From NCBI RefSeq assembly GCF_016808095.1, contig NC_068970.1, positions 24,596,501 through 24,660,500 on the forward strand: DNA of 64,000 nt, in the 5' to 3' direction. The position numbers were made by a program, and so were the translations under genes. Below the pieces are notes generated by a model. It did not search any database. It was not told the DNA's origin and saw only the letters and a list, made by a program, of their open reading frames with translations. Position 1 is the first letter of the stretch; each line of letters opens with the position of its first letter. Origin of the DNA: Vigna angularis (Eukaryota; Streptophyta; Magnoliopsida; Fabales; Fabaceae). This document shows, piece after piece, positions 10,401-23,205 of the stretch.

Positions 10401-12729
10401 ATGTCCACCAGTATGATCGATAATGCTCTATGCTTAATGTCCAAGAGATGGCGAATTCTCAATTCTGCCAACGACCAATGTCATAAGCGATTAAGTTAAA
10501 TGAGTTGTGGTGTAATTATGAAGAGTTTTGAGTTTTGATGTTGCCTTGTCCTTGTGTTATTGTCGTTTGTTCTTGTTGCCACTTAAAACTTGAAACATTT
10601 GTTGGCCCTACTTATAATCTACAAAAACATTTATAAAGTTTACGAAGTTCATTTCATCATATTTGAAATTAAGATTATGATGAACCTATATGAATCCCAA
10701 CTTTATTCTAGATCCTAAAATACGTCGGAAACAATTTAGAAAATCAATTATTACTCGTATCTATAATAAAATGTATCAAACAACTAAAAATAAGTCAGAA
10801 AGTTGTTCTTATTATCATAAAAAATTAAAATCAAAGAAATTGTTCATGATATTTCATTTTGTATTATTTATTTGTCCACTTTATTAATTATTTTATAATT
10901 AAGTATTCTCAATTTATTACAGTAATCTTTATCATGAATTCAATTAATTAAATTAATTTCAAACATCATATTAGTTAAATAATAAAAAATCATTAAATAT
11001 GATAAAAAAATATTTTAAATAAAATTGAAAACCAATTCAAAATAAAAAAATATCTTAAATTAAAGTCTTGGTATAACAAATTCAGTTTGAAAAAATAAAA
11101 AAAGAAATCATCATATATCCGACTTCAATTATAACAGAAAAAAAAAAGTTTAAACAAAAAATTTTAATAGGAATGACGAAAAGTCGTTATGCGGACGACT
11201 TTACTTTTGAAGTCCAAAGTCTCCATCTTATTCGTAAAATTAAAAAAATCTAACTCCTTTAAATAAATTCAAAAGTGAATTAACGATATTTCATAAATTA
11301 ACCCAAAAAAACTCCTACTTTAGTATTGTAAATTCTAGTAAAATTACAGTATTTTTTTTTTGTAAATGTGTTTTCTATTTAGTATGTAAAACTAAACTTG
11401 TAAAAAAATTAGCCATGTTCTTTTCAAGCGAAAATATATATGAAATTTTTTATTTTTGAAACAGAAGTTGTTAAACTAGTTTTGACAATAATACAGTATA
11501 AACAATTCACCCAAAGGAATCGCCGATGTTCCTCACTCATGTTTTCTTCCTAGTTGATAACTTCGCCTCATGATGTTCCTGTTTCCATAGTAAATTTGTA
11601 TTTTTATGATTGGGAAGTTCTTATATAAATGAGAGTTGACTATTGACAAGCATAACAAGATGCACACATAAATAAATATTCAAGTTATTACAAGTTCTTC
11701 AAAACTTAGATAGCATTATTATAACTTTGAAAACTTCAATTATTACAGGAAAATATTCAGAAAACAAATTATTACAATATGAATTTTTTTTTTAGTCATT
11801 TAACATTGTTAATTTTTTTTATTTATATTTATTTTACTACCACATATGAAAAAGGTTATTTTATTTTCTTATTTAATTATTTTATTTTTAAAATCATTTT
11901 TCTTAAAAATTAAAATATATTTTTATACTACTTTTTTATTCTTAAGTTTATTTTTTTAACATTTATAATTAATTGGTCACTTAATAAATTATTAAATAAT
12001 AATTTATATTTAAAGTATTAATTTTTTGTACTATTTTTTTATTTTTTATTTTATTTTTTTATAATTTCTAATTACTTGGATAGTTAATTTCGAAAAATAT
12101 GTTTTGCTTTTTTTTAAAAATAATATTATTAAATTACATTATAATAACATTTATATAATATCTTACTTTTAAAAAAATTACATTTAATTTTTTATATTAA
12201 ATTATAATATACATATTCTTATTATTGAGTTTTTTCATAATTTTAAAAAAAGTACACTTATCTTTTTCATATTAAATTATAATATAAATATTTTAATAAT
12301 ATTACTTAATTAAATTTGAATAACATTTAAATAATATTTTACTTTTAATTTTTTATATTAAATTATAATATAAACATTCTTGGTGGAATATTTTTCATAT
12401 TTTTAATATGTAAAAATTAAACTAATATTATTTAATAAAAATTTAGCATTAACCATTTAAAAATAAAAATTGGTATAAAGTTTTAAATAATTATATATAT
12501 GTAACAAAATAAATCTAACATTATATTTGACAGTTAATTTTAAAATTTTAAATTATATATTTGTAGTAAAAAAATATCAAACTTCTTAATATTACAAATT
12601 TTTGTTTTATACATTTTCAATTCACTTTTTATTATTTTTAACTTGAAAATGTATAACTTAACACTTTAAAAACAAAAGGTATAAATTATTAAATCAATTA
12701 TTTTAAAATATATCACTAATGTATTTATA
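10401..12729. other. MULE 3' part and AT-rich intergenic DNA
   Basis: From 10401 to 11304 is the 3' part of the MULE-like element, ending in its right inverted repeat. Beyond 11304 the DNA is extremely AT-rich with long A/T runs. I see no gene. The ORF at 10690-10887 is low-complexity and lysine-rich by composition. Confidence 0.55.
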
Positions 12730-13028
12730 TTCTCATTAGGTGAGTTTATAAATATATATTAAACATACATGGATTAAATAAGTCTAACAAAACACACTAC
12801 ACAACTATAACAAAAAAATACTACATGAGTCTAACAATATATATTAGATGAGTTTATACATATATTGATTAAATGAATCTTATCTAACAATACAAAATAA
12901 ACGAGTCTATCCATACATTAATTACACGAGCATAACAAAAGACATTAGATGAATCATTCCATAATGAATATAAAAATGTATTGATAAGATGAGTATAGCA
13001 AAATATATTAATTGAGTTTTTCAATACA
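12730..13028. repeat. Degenerate tandem-like repeat, left part
   Basis: Short diverged units recur about every 40-50 bp. They are built around ATTAGATGAGT or ATTAAATGAGTCTA with CATACATTGATTA-like spacers. The same pattern resumes after the CACTA element at 14234. Units are too diverged for an exact period by eye. Confidence 0.55.
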
Positions 13029-14233
13029 CACTAGTGCAGAATTGGGATTTAACGTCACCCCGTAGACGTAGGACCACAAAATAACCAACTAAATTATTGA
13101 TCGGTGGCATTTTCGTAAATAAGTGGGTATATAGACGTCTGTTAGGCAGGGCCCGACGTCTATAATATTATAGACATCGGTGCCCCGTTAACAGACGTCT
13201 ATATGCCTGACAGGTAGGTGATAAGTCATTTTTTTCAGCCTTAGAGACATCCGATCTCGCCACCCCGACGTCTATATTCGATTATAGACGTCGGGGCCCC
13301 TCCCAACGGACGTGTATATGTCTGACAGGTAGATGAAAAATTATTCTTTTCCGCCGTGAGACGTCGGATCACGCCATCCGACATCTAAATGACCTGATGA
13401 AAAGTTGTTTTGGACATCATAGTAGTGAGGGGCCCGACCTCTAGGCCAGAATAGACGTCGGTTCAACTGGGGAGCCGACGTCTAGTTTGCTGTTAAATCA
13501 TACATCAAACTCGCTGTTACGAGCACCACTTCATCGTCTTCCTTCTCGCCTTTTCTCTCCACGACATTGCTTTTCCAGGTGCGTTTTTGTCTCTTTTGAA
13601 CCGTTTAAACGTACTTTTATTCCGATTATATTAGTCTTTGCTTGATTATCTTTCACTTGAACCGATTAAAATGAGTTTTTGTTGTGTTTTGGTGCAGTTT
13701 TTCTCATGTCTTTGGGTAGCGTTGTACTGCATTCTCTCTTTGCTAGTTTCCTCGTAAGAAAAACTTGCGTCTTTTGGATGTCTTATAGCATTTCAACCCA
13801 AAACCGAACTTCGGTCCTTGCCTAGTTCTATTGTCACCGTTCGTTTTCATTGGCAGTTTTAATGAAACTAGGCAAGGACCCAGATTCGGTTTTCGGTTGA
13901 AATTCCATAAGAGATCCAAAAGACGCAACCTTTTCTATGATGAAACTAGCAAAGAAAGAAGGTGCTACTACGCTACTCAAAGACACGAGCTGCAGTAGAC
14001 GTCGATTAATGCAATGTTCGACGTCTAAGGGGCTCCATAGACGTCAGACATTGTATTGTCTGACGTCTATGGAGCCCCTAAGACGTCGGGGTCATGCAGT
14101 AACCGACATCTATAAAGACGTCAGACCTGTTTCAGTCCGACGTTTGATTAACGTCACCCACAAAGACGTCGGTTCTGGAGCTGACGTTAAAAGGCCAAAA
14201 TAACAGACGTTAAATGCCCTTTCTGCACTAGTG
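13029..14233. mobile_element. Non-autonomous CACTA (EnSpm) transposon, 1,205 bp, TSD ACA
   Basis: The element starts CACTAGTGCAGAA at 13029 and ends TTCTGCACTAGTG at 14233, a 13-bp perfect terminal inverted repeat. The 3-bp target duplication ACA lies at 13026-13028 and 14234-14236, as expected for CACTA elements. Both subterminal regions are crowded with AGACGTC/GACGTCT motifs in both orientations, the usual pattern for CACTA transposase binding. No transposase domain is present, so mobilisation would need a partner in trans. The middle contains a ~300-bp hairpin (listed separately) and a possible leader/intron junction (TTCCAG/GTGCG near 13578). Confidence 0.92.
13693..13994. repeat. Long imperfect inverted repeat (hairpin) inside the CACTA element
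   Basis: The left arm, 13693 to about 13829, pairs with the right arm, about 13862 to 13994. Paired landmarks from the base outward to the loop are TGCAG/CTGCA, GTCTTTG.GTAGCG, TTTGCTAGTTTC, TTGCGTCTTTTGGAT, TTTCAACC.AAAACCGAA and GGTCCTTGCCTAGTT. The loop is about 32 bases. Arms are about 130 bp with scattered mismatches and small indels, roughly 80-85% paired by eye. A transcript across this would fold into a long double-stranded stem. Confidence 0.85.
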
Positions 14234-14720
14234 ACATTAATTAGACAAGTTTAATGATATACATAAGATAAATTTGTCCATACAATCGCTAGACAGATAT
14301 AATAAAAAGTATTAGACAAATAATTTCATACATTGAGTTAATATGCTCATACACTAATAAGACAACCCTCATAATATACATTGCACAAATTTGTCCATAT
14401 GCAAATTATAGGAGTCTATTAATACACATTAGACGAGTTTATTCATTCATTAATTAAACAGTCTTACACATTAAGCAAGTATGCACATACATTGATTAAA
14501 TGACTATGTTCAAATTTTAACTAAACGAGTATAAAAACTGACATTAAACGAGTATATGTATACCTTGATTAGACAAGTTTAGAACTATACACTAGACAAG
14601 TCTATCTATACACATATTAGACAAGTCAATTAGTACAATTAAGCGAATTTGACTATTACGAATTAGACAAGTCTTGCTATACACATTACATGAATATGAT
14701 TATACACTAATTATGAGTCT
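14234..14720. repeat. Degenerate tandem-like repeat, right part
   Basis: Continuation of the repeat seen at 12730-13028. Recurring words are ATTAGACAAGT/ATTAGACGAGT, CATACATTGATTA and AAATTTGTCCATAC. The CACTA element inserted into this array. Confidence 0.55.
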
Positions 14721-17700
14721 GTATGAAAAAAAATTAATAATCACAAGCTTATAGGTAATTTAAGAAATACATCTTAAATCAATATCAAACATTAATAGGT
14801 AATTTGACAACAATTTGATAACAAATAACATAATAAGTTCAACAAATAATATCTCGTTAGAAAAAACTTCAAATAACTTTAATTAATATTGTCTTAAAAA
14901 AATAAATTTTAAGTTTGACAATCTTATAAAACTAATTTATAAAATGATGAAGTTAAATTCGTTTTATTTCTAATGATTAAAATTTGCAACATCTTGAAAA
15001 ATGAAAATAATTAACGCTTAATAATACTATGATTTGCAAAAGTATACTCCATTAAATTAACCATAATTTCATTAAAACTCGACTACCTTAAAAAGTTAAC
15101 TAGAAAAAGTCAGGGAGACCGAGACCTTCCATTATTAATGTTCACCTAATAGGGTCGATGTTAGAGCTATATTTATAGAAGTTTAAGATGTGTTTGATAT
15201 GATAATTCTAGGGCTTCTGAAAAATATTATTAGGTCGTTCCAGAATAGTGATAGTAACTTTATTCTATAGGCTATGGCTCACTCTAGTGTACCAAAGTAT
15301 AATATTATATAGGTGATGACATTGATTTGGATCAACATGTGATATAATAATAAGTTGATTATGCTTTTCAAATCCACGTGTTCTATCAATGAGCTTAAAC
15401 TTTGGAATAAAATATTAATCACAACAAAAGAGTGAGAAACGAGTTTTGTACGTTTCATTTACTAAAAAAGAAAAAAGAAATCTTATTTAAAAGTCTGTCA
15501 AAAAACAGTATTACTTCATTGAAATGAGAAGAAACAACCATTTTAATTAGTGATTTAAAAAAATATAATTGCATTTTTTGAACTCTTTGTTTTAAAATAA
15601 GCAGCACGAACAAAACTAGGTTGGCGAAGCTTCTTTTATCCATTGCAATAGAAGCATGAGATTAGTATTTTAATCGTGTTCAGAACAGAAAAATCAGACC
15701 GAAACCAACTCTGCAGAGTCGTGCACATCATTCAGAGGACCACTTTTATAGTAAGACAAAACATTATTCAGCAATATGTGTATGTACTAAGAATCAACAT
15801 TTTAGTTGGAACATTATCTGAGAAAGAGAGAGAGAGAGAGAGAGAGAAATAAACTCAAATTCACTGAAACAAAAGATCCTATGTACTTTCTTTAGAAAAT
15901 TTTCTGCAAATAAATTTTCTAAAATAATTTAAATCAAATGGATATACTGGTAAAATAAATTTTTAAAGGATTTCAGATAGTCAAATTTTCACCCACCACC
16001 AATTTGCAGCTCTGGGGAGAAAAAGGGTTTCAGAATTTGGTATCTGGAAACGTGAATTATGGATGGAATTTTTATCCTTTTAGGTGAGAAGGAAAGAAAA
16101 ATTGAAAAAAAAGGAAAAAAAAGAAAATGGAATTGATTATAGGAAAAAGAAAATTAAAAGAATTAATTAAAATTTGGAGAATAAGTTGTAATTGATTTAA
16201 AGAAGAAATGAGAAATTTAGTTTTGTTCTATTATTTAAAATTAAATTTGGTACTTTTAATTTTTTGAAGATAAAAAAATAATAATAAAAAATATAAATTG
16301 AATTTTGGACCTTTGCATTGAAAAATCATTATAGTGATTCTTAAAAGTAAAAATTACTATTGGTGGTGTAAACAGTTAGAAATAAAATTGAATTAATTTA
16401 TGAATTTTTGTTATTATGTATATGATGATAAATATCATTTTTTAATGTTTTAGGAAAAAATTAAGAGAACCATCACAACTTTTTGCTATATATGCTATCA
16501 TGAATAATTATTCGTTAGTTTTGATTTATATCCTTATTATTTATATATATTATTGTATATTATTTTTAGGAGAGTAAACCCTTAAGATAGGCCAATGAAA
16601 ATATATATCATTGTTTTGTCCCTATATTTGTTTGGAGAAATTTATTTCTAAAAGTTTAAAGTATGTTCTGAATTTTCAGAGTTGTTAAAGATGATCCTCA
16701 AAAACTGATGGCGCATATTTGATTTGATTTAGTCGTACGTATGTTATTTGATTTTTAGAATTGTAGATATTTTAAGAAGTGAAAGTTTTAAAGAAGAAAA
16801 AAACAAGAGTGGTTGAAGAAGAATAAATGGTCCCATGAGGTTTGACAAAACCATAATAGACAATGGCATCATTTCAAAACCATACCCTTGTTTGGAGTTG
16901 TTACGAAGAGGATTATATCACAATTTGCATTGCGTGAGGTTATCTCCATCTTCATTTTTTATTTCCTATGTACGTCTATCTTCTACTTAAACCATTTTCT
17001 TTTTAAAACATAAAGTTTCAATCATGGCACAACGTCATTTATTATTTTGAAAAACTTTTATTTTTTTTTCTATTTTCCAATAAATGGGATTGAAAGTCTC
17101 AATTACAAATAATAAATAAATTTGTTATTACAAGTATTGTTCGAATTTGTCTAGTTTTGATAAAAAAGTTTATCCTAGGAATAATATCTCATATTTTCAA
17201 TTGAGTGTAGGGATAATATATATATATATATATAAACATAAATGTGATATCTTAGTTTTTATCCGTTTTGATCTCATATCCATTTTTATTATTGTTTTCG
17301 TTTAAATTATTAAAATACTCATTATTTATTTGGTATATTTATTAAGTAATAATATGTATATATATAATTAGTTTTATTTTTATAACTTATTTATTCTTTT
17401 AGTAGCTACACATTACTATAAAATTAATTTACATTTTTTAAATATTTTCTATTTTATTATAACTTTGTATGTTGTTATGTTTAAATTATGTGTAAATTAA
17501 ATACTATTTGTGAAAGTTTACTCAATTTAAGTGTTTATTAGTATAAATTCTTTATTTCTTAAGTAATATAAAAAAGTTATCTCTTTTTATTCTCCTATTT
17601 TTTATTTTTTATTCATTTTAAGAACTTTTTAATACTTTGCTAAAATAACATTCATTGTCTTTCAACAGTTTGACTAATTTTATATATGAAAAGTTTTCTT

Positions 17701-20700
17701 ATATCTCTAACAAATTTTCATCTTTATCATATTCTTAATTATATATTTGTTTTCTTTTATGCGATTTTATTTAATAAGTATTAAATTGATTCTAAAACAA
17801 ATTTAATTATTTTTATTTATTTCTAATATTTTTATTTTGTTGGTTGTTTTTATAATGTAAAATAATATTGTTATATTTTTTATATAATTATTTTTATTTT
17901 CTAACTCATTATGTATTCTATCACTAGAATTGTATAAAAAATTGTATATTATTATAATATTTTAATATTATTGTTATGAATATTTTTTATTATCATCCAA
18001 CATATATTGAAGTTGAACAGATGTTTGTTCTTTGTGTGATTTCATTAAAGTGATGTATTATAATTTTTACTAACATATAAAAATAGATATTTCATTATAA
18101 TTTATACTTTTAAATTTGAAGGTTTTTTTTGTAATTTTTAAAAAATATTTTTAAATTTTATCAATTTTGTTTCATTAACTTTTACAAATTTAATAAATAT
18201 TTTAATTTTCATGAAATTTTATTTGATACTCCCATTTGACATGTATATAACTATAATTTTTTTTCTAAATATTTGATGTTGAAGAAACAATGATATGTTT
18301 TTTTATATTTAATATTTGATAATATCATGTTTTTTTTAAGAATATTTTATAATTTCATAAAAAAATAATTAATTAATATTAAAACATTAAGAAATCAAGT
18401 ATGATAGGAACAGAATAGAAAGTATATCCATTATATGGTGGAAATAGAGATGAGACAAAAAGAAAATTATACTCATTAAATTTATATTATGTGTAAAAAT
18501 GAGAATAATTAAAGAAAAAAAGTATGGGATAACAAAACTCGTCCTGTCCCATTATCTTCATTCATCCTTAGTTTTTAAAAAAAAAAACATGACAAAAGAT
18601 CTTTTAATATGTAAGAAAATAAAAAATAAATTTTCTAAGCAAGTGTGTCGATTTACAATGGTTTGAAATTGCACCGAAATATTTATTTTTAAAATGTTAT
18701 AAATTGATGAAACAATTGTTTGTTATATTACAAAAGTAAATTATATTAATCTCTCTTTCTACGGATTTTATTTATCTTTCTCTTTATCTAAAAAATAATA
18801 ATTTACAAAAAATAAAAAAAATTTGTAAGCTATGTTTTTTATTTCACATTTTTTGAATGAATGGGAGATGATCCAAAACATATTTTGGATAATCGTAGTT
18901 GAGAGCTCTCCTTTTCTTTTTATAGGATTTACTGGCCTGGTGCTAATAATATAATTTTGACGGCCGCTACTTCATGTACCTCCTCTTTTTTCCTCCTTGC
19001 ACCTCCATAAATTATAATATTTCTATTTTATCCTTTATTAAAAGATAATAAAAACTCTAAAACCTTAATTTTACATTCCCTTTCCTTAAGCCATAAAATA
19101 CCCTGCACCTTTCTCACTTTTTGTTTCATTTTCTTCTTTTTGATAAAGTTGTGTAGGATTGAAAATTGAAGGCGAAATCCCCCTCCCCTATGTGATGGGA
19201 GGTGAATGATTAAAGGGGAAAGAGAATTTGGAGAAAACTAATTTTAAAATCAATTTTTTATATTCCAAAAAACTCATTTTAAAATATTCCAAAATCAATT
19301 TTCGTAAAACATATTAAGAAAAACTCATTTTAAAATCAATTTTATATATTCCAAAAAACTTGTTCTAGAAATTATGCTTTGGAAATATTATTTGATAACT
19401 TTTATTCTAGAAATTTCGAAAAACTTTTCCCGAAGGTAAATAATCCAGAATCACCTTTGTGAAGTGTATTTTTGTAAACATACTAAACTTTTAACTCCAG
19501 GAACAACTAATTTCACGATCATTGGAATCTTGATTAAATTGGATGATGACTAAACCATTAATATTACAAATTATTGCATTTTTCATATTAATCTTTTTGC
19601 AATAATAGTGTTTTTAATAATAGAACTATTTTTACAGATATAAAAATAATGATGATAATTAATATCTTAGTACAGGTTGATATGAGATATAGTGTATAAT
19701 CATCAAAGAAAATTAGATGTTATTGTATGATTGAAAGTGAATTTAACTTTATAATTGAAGAAAAAGAATTAGGTGAGACATGTGACTAAAAACAGTTAAC
19801 TATATTCTTTGGTTGAGATTAATTATTAGTATAAATTCAACTAATAATTCGCGTCCGATTATCCAAAACAACTACAAATTTATAATCTAATTATGAAAAT
19901 AAGGATTTTTAAAATAAATAAATCTCATTTGGATATTGTAATAAGTTGATAAAGACTCTTTCTAATTAAAGAAAAATAAACTTTATAATTAAATTATACT
20001 TTATGCATACCATATTATAAGAATAAGACTATTTTGTTAAAATTGTATTAAAAAAAAGTTTATATTTATTGTTATTCTCAATCTGTGTTTAAAAATCAGT
20101 AAATTTGGAAGGAAGAACAATAAATATATTTGCAATAGAAAAAGAGTCAAGTAGATGTAACATCATTTTAACATTAAAAGTTTGATAATAAAAAAACCTC
20201 GATATATCTTAAAATATCAGTTTAAAATAAGTACATTTCTTTTCCAAAACTAACATATGTATAAGAAAAATGCTTGGACATTATGCTTTTCTACCATATT
20301 TAGAACATGTATTCCTGAACTTTTTTTTAAATACCAACAATAAAATGAACAAATTCCTTACATTTGTCTCCTATCTAATTTCGTTTTAGGTTGAGATAAA
20401 TATTGTAAAAAACATTAACAATTCCCTTAACCAGATGATAGGATGCTTAAAGAAAGAAAGACGGTAATATATATTTTTTATTTCACATGTTCATTCATAT
20501 TTTTGAGGAGAAAATATGAATAAAAAAAAGATAAGCACCATTCCTGTGCAACAATTATTTCGAAATATGTCTGTAGTGAGGAGAAAACATCACCTTGGTA
20601 TGTTGGTTCATCAGATATTAACAGAATATGAGACCTGGTACTAACATATAGGTCACATGTAGATATGATAGGTAAAATTGCATTCTCATTAACATATGAG

Positions 20701-20733
20701 TCTCAACCATAATTCATAAACATGCACCATACC
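14721..20733. other. AT-rich intergenic DNA
   Basis: Six kilobases with no convincing gene on either strand. Contents noted: a GA microsatellite (15826-15847), a TA run (17216-17233), and two direct copies of a ~40-bp AAAACTCATTTTAAAATC-type word at about 19228-19275 and 19320-19362. A less AT-rich patch sits near 18950-19010. Confidence 0.6.
15826..15847. repeat. (GA)n microsatellite
   Basis: Uninterrupted AG dinucleotides following GAGAAAG. Confidence 0.9.
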
Positions 20734-20734
20734 A

Positions 20735-20742
20735 TATAAATA
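20735..20742 (+). promoter_or_regulatory. TATA box of the proline-rich protein gene
   Basis: TATAAATA lies 40 bp upstream of the ATG at 20782, implying a very short 5' leader. Confidence 0.6.
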
Positions 20743-20781
20743 ATCAACAACCCAAATCTTTGTACCAAATCTTATCCAACA

Positions 20782-21989
20782 ATGGCTCCAATGTTCTGGG
20801 CACTTGCTTTGGGCTGTCTTTGCTTCTCACTAGCCTCAATAAGTGCCCAAACACAAGGACATGCTCCATCAAAGTTGCCAACTTCAACCCCAACTGCACC
20901 AATAACAGCATCTTCTTCTCCCACTTCTTCTGCAAACAAATCACCAACCATAACTCACCCACCTGCAACTGCACCAGCAACTGTTAAACCACCACTTCCT
21001 AAGGTTGCATCTCCAACATCATCTGTTCCTGTTCCTGTTCCTGTTAAATCACCATTTCCTAAGGCTACATCTCCAACATCTGCTCCTGTCAAAACACCAC
21101 TTCCCAAGATTACATCTCCAACATCTGCTCCTGTTAAAACACCACTTCCTAAAACTACATCTCCCACATCTGCTCCTGTTAAAACACCACTTCCTAAGAT
21201 TGCATCCCCAATATCTGCTCCTGCTCCTGTCAAAACACCAGTTCCTAAGACCACATCTCCCACATCTGCTCCTGTCAAAACACCAGTTCCTAAGACAACA
21301 TCTCCCACATCTGCTCCTGTTAAAACACCACTTCCTAAAACCATATCTCCAACATCTCCTCCTGTTAAATCACCACATCCAAAAACTACATCTCCAACAT
21401 CTGCTCCTGTTAAAACACCTGTTCCTAAGCCTGTTTCTCCAAAATCTGCTCCTGTAAAATCACCAGTTCCCAGGGCTATATCTCCAATATCTGCTCCTGT
21501 AAAACTACCGGTTCCAAAGATTATATCTCCAACACTTGCTCCGGTGAAATTACCAGTTCCTGAAGCCATATCTCCAGCATTTGCTCCTGTTGAATCGCCA
21601 GTTCCAGTGACTGCATTTCCAATATCTGATCCTTTTCCATATCCTGATCCCATAGTTACAGCTCCAATATCTCCTCCAGTGAAACTACCAACTCCACGAG
21701 TTAAACCATCATCATTAGCTCCTGCAAAATTACCAATCGCCAAGGTTTTACCACCGCCATCTCCTCCTTTGAAATCACCACCTCCCATTGCGGTAATCCC
21801 CCAACTTAAACTACATCATGCATTAACTTCTCACAAACCTTATGAAGATGTTGTTGTTATTCTTTAATAATAGCTTTCATTAATAATATCTTATGTTTAT
21901 TTTTTGTTTTACAGAATAGTGCAGCAGGGAAAAAGATATGGTGGAGTATTGGAGTAGCTATTTCCATTTTGTTATCTGTCAGCATTTGA
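20782..21989 (+). CDS. Proline-rich arabinogalactan-type protein with GPI-anchor signal
   Basis: This is a secreted hydroxyproline-rich glycoprotein of the cell wall or plasma-membrane surface. Residues 1-22 form a signal peptide (hydrophobic LALGCLCFSLASISA). A Ser/Thr/Pro-rich region follows with about a dozen 14-15 residue repeats of the form SPTSAPVKTPLPKT, giving many SP, TP and AP sites for proline hydroxylation and arabinogalactan addition. Lys-Pro and Pro-Lys pairs are frequent. Unspliced, the frame ends at 21867 with a tail unlike the family. Splicing 21793-21914 (donor GCG/GTAATC, acceptor TTTTACAG) instead adds 24 residues, NSAAGKKIWWSIGV plus AISILLSVSI, a small-residue cleavage site and hydrophobic C terminus typical of GPI-anchored AGPs. 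I therefore take exons 20782-21792 and 21915-21989 (361 aa). The family is AGP/extensin-like; no one-to-one orthologue is claimed. Confidence 0.82.
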
Positions 21990-23205
21990 GACGAGCACCA
22001 GCTCCTACATAAGTCTTATGTGACCACCATGGATTCACCCTAAATGATAAATTGTGATCATTTTTTTTTCTTTGCTTCAAATACGAATGAAAGAGTTATT
22101 ATTTAATAATCAGGAAATTCAGTTAACTTCTGAAGGCCTTATTTGTGTTTGACTAAGAACCTTGATGTGATTATAAGCTAAACTGAATTTTACATTTCAG
22201 AGAGGGAGTATAAACAAGATATCCATGTTTGATATGATGAACTCTAAAATATTCCATGTAGAATATTATATAATATTATTCCTCTTTTAATTATTTTACT
22301 AGTACAAGATGTTATTTGCGCATATTATTATCCTGGTTTTTTGTTTCTAACTAATTCAATATTATTGAAAGATTTATTTTTCAGTAAAATAACAAGTCCG
22401 TCATAAATAATAGCTAAAATGCATTAGTGATTAAAAAAAAATCTCCAATAAATCAGTAAAAATTTGGTACTTTGAAGCACAAACATTTTTCAAAAGGTTG
22501 TTTTATTTCCACTGTTTTTATTTATTTCACAGACAATAGAAACTAAGAAAAGACAGTTGCTAAATCTTAGCATTGGAAATTTGCTCTTCCTGTAACTCTT
22601 ATTTTCCTCAAAGTTGTGTTAAGTGGAAAATTTTCTAAATATAAATATGGTGTAAGACTTTGTATATACGTGGTGCCATGATTGTGGGTTTAGTCATAAC
22701 AAATATTAACTACCTACAATTTCTTCAAAAACAAATAAAATTTAAAAAATATAAATACTTTTCATATACTATAAAAGGTGATAAAATAGATTATGTTGGT
22801 TTCTTTAGTTTCAATATGTAATCAGTGTATTAAATATAGATTAAAGTGAGTTATCAATCCTTTCCACATCAGGAATTACACTAATGAAAGAATATTAATG
22901 ACAATAAACTACGAGAGTTCTAATGTCATGATAAGTAATGTATTGACAAACTTATTAATATATAGTAAATTTTGCTACGTTAGTAAGTCACTTACTATTC
23001 ATTAATATTAGAATTTTTATGAGTTTTTTTTTAATGTTGGAAGTAAGTCTTCTTATCAAACTTAAAGGAATGACACACCATATTTGAGAAAAAGGAATTG
23101 TATATTAAGATAAAATAGTTTGGCTTATTTAGAAGCCTTCCAGGAAAGCAAATGTAAAATTGATTTAGAAACAACATGGCAATAAAGTAGGAGAAATTAA
23201 TGCAA
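21990..23205. other. 3' flank and intergenic DNA
   Basis: About 1.2 kb of AT-rich sequence: 3' UTR of the proline-rich gene, then intergenic DNA. No gene or clear repeat seen. Confidence 0.6.

Larger units (their letters stand above)
4443..11304 (+). mobile_element. MULE-like DNA transposon with diverged terminal inverted repeats, disrupted by nested LTRs
   Basis: The sequence from 4443 (GGTTAATTTA...) is closely matched by the reverse complement of the sequence ending at 11304. The pairing runs for roughly 75 bp at about 80% identity by eye, including a shared block ACTTTTGAATTTA, then continues more weakly for another ~100 bp with shared CTTCAAAAG and TCGT blocks. Inside lies a MULE transposase fragment (10089-10380). 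Flanking 9-mers aaaaaatct and aaaaaaact agree at 8 of 9 positions, but they are A-rich, so the target duplication is weak evidence. Without the nested LTRs the element would be about 1.9 kb, which is an internally deleted copy. Inverted ends plus a Mutator-type transposase make the MULE call reasonable. Confidence 0.65.

Noticed and set aside
20955..21788. 277-codon Gly/Asp/Thr-rich minus-strand frame
   Set aside because: Antisense shadow of the SPTSAPVKTP repeat gene; repeats on one strand automatically open the other.
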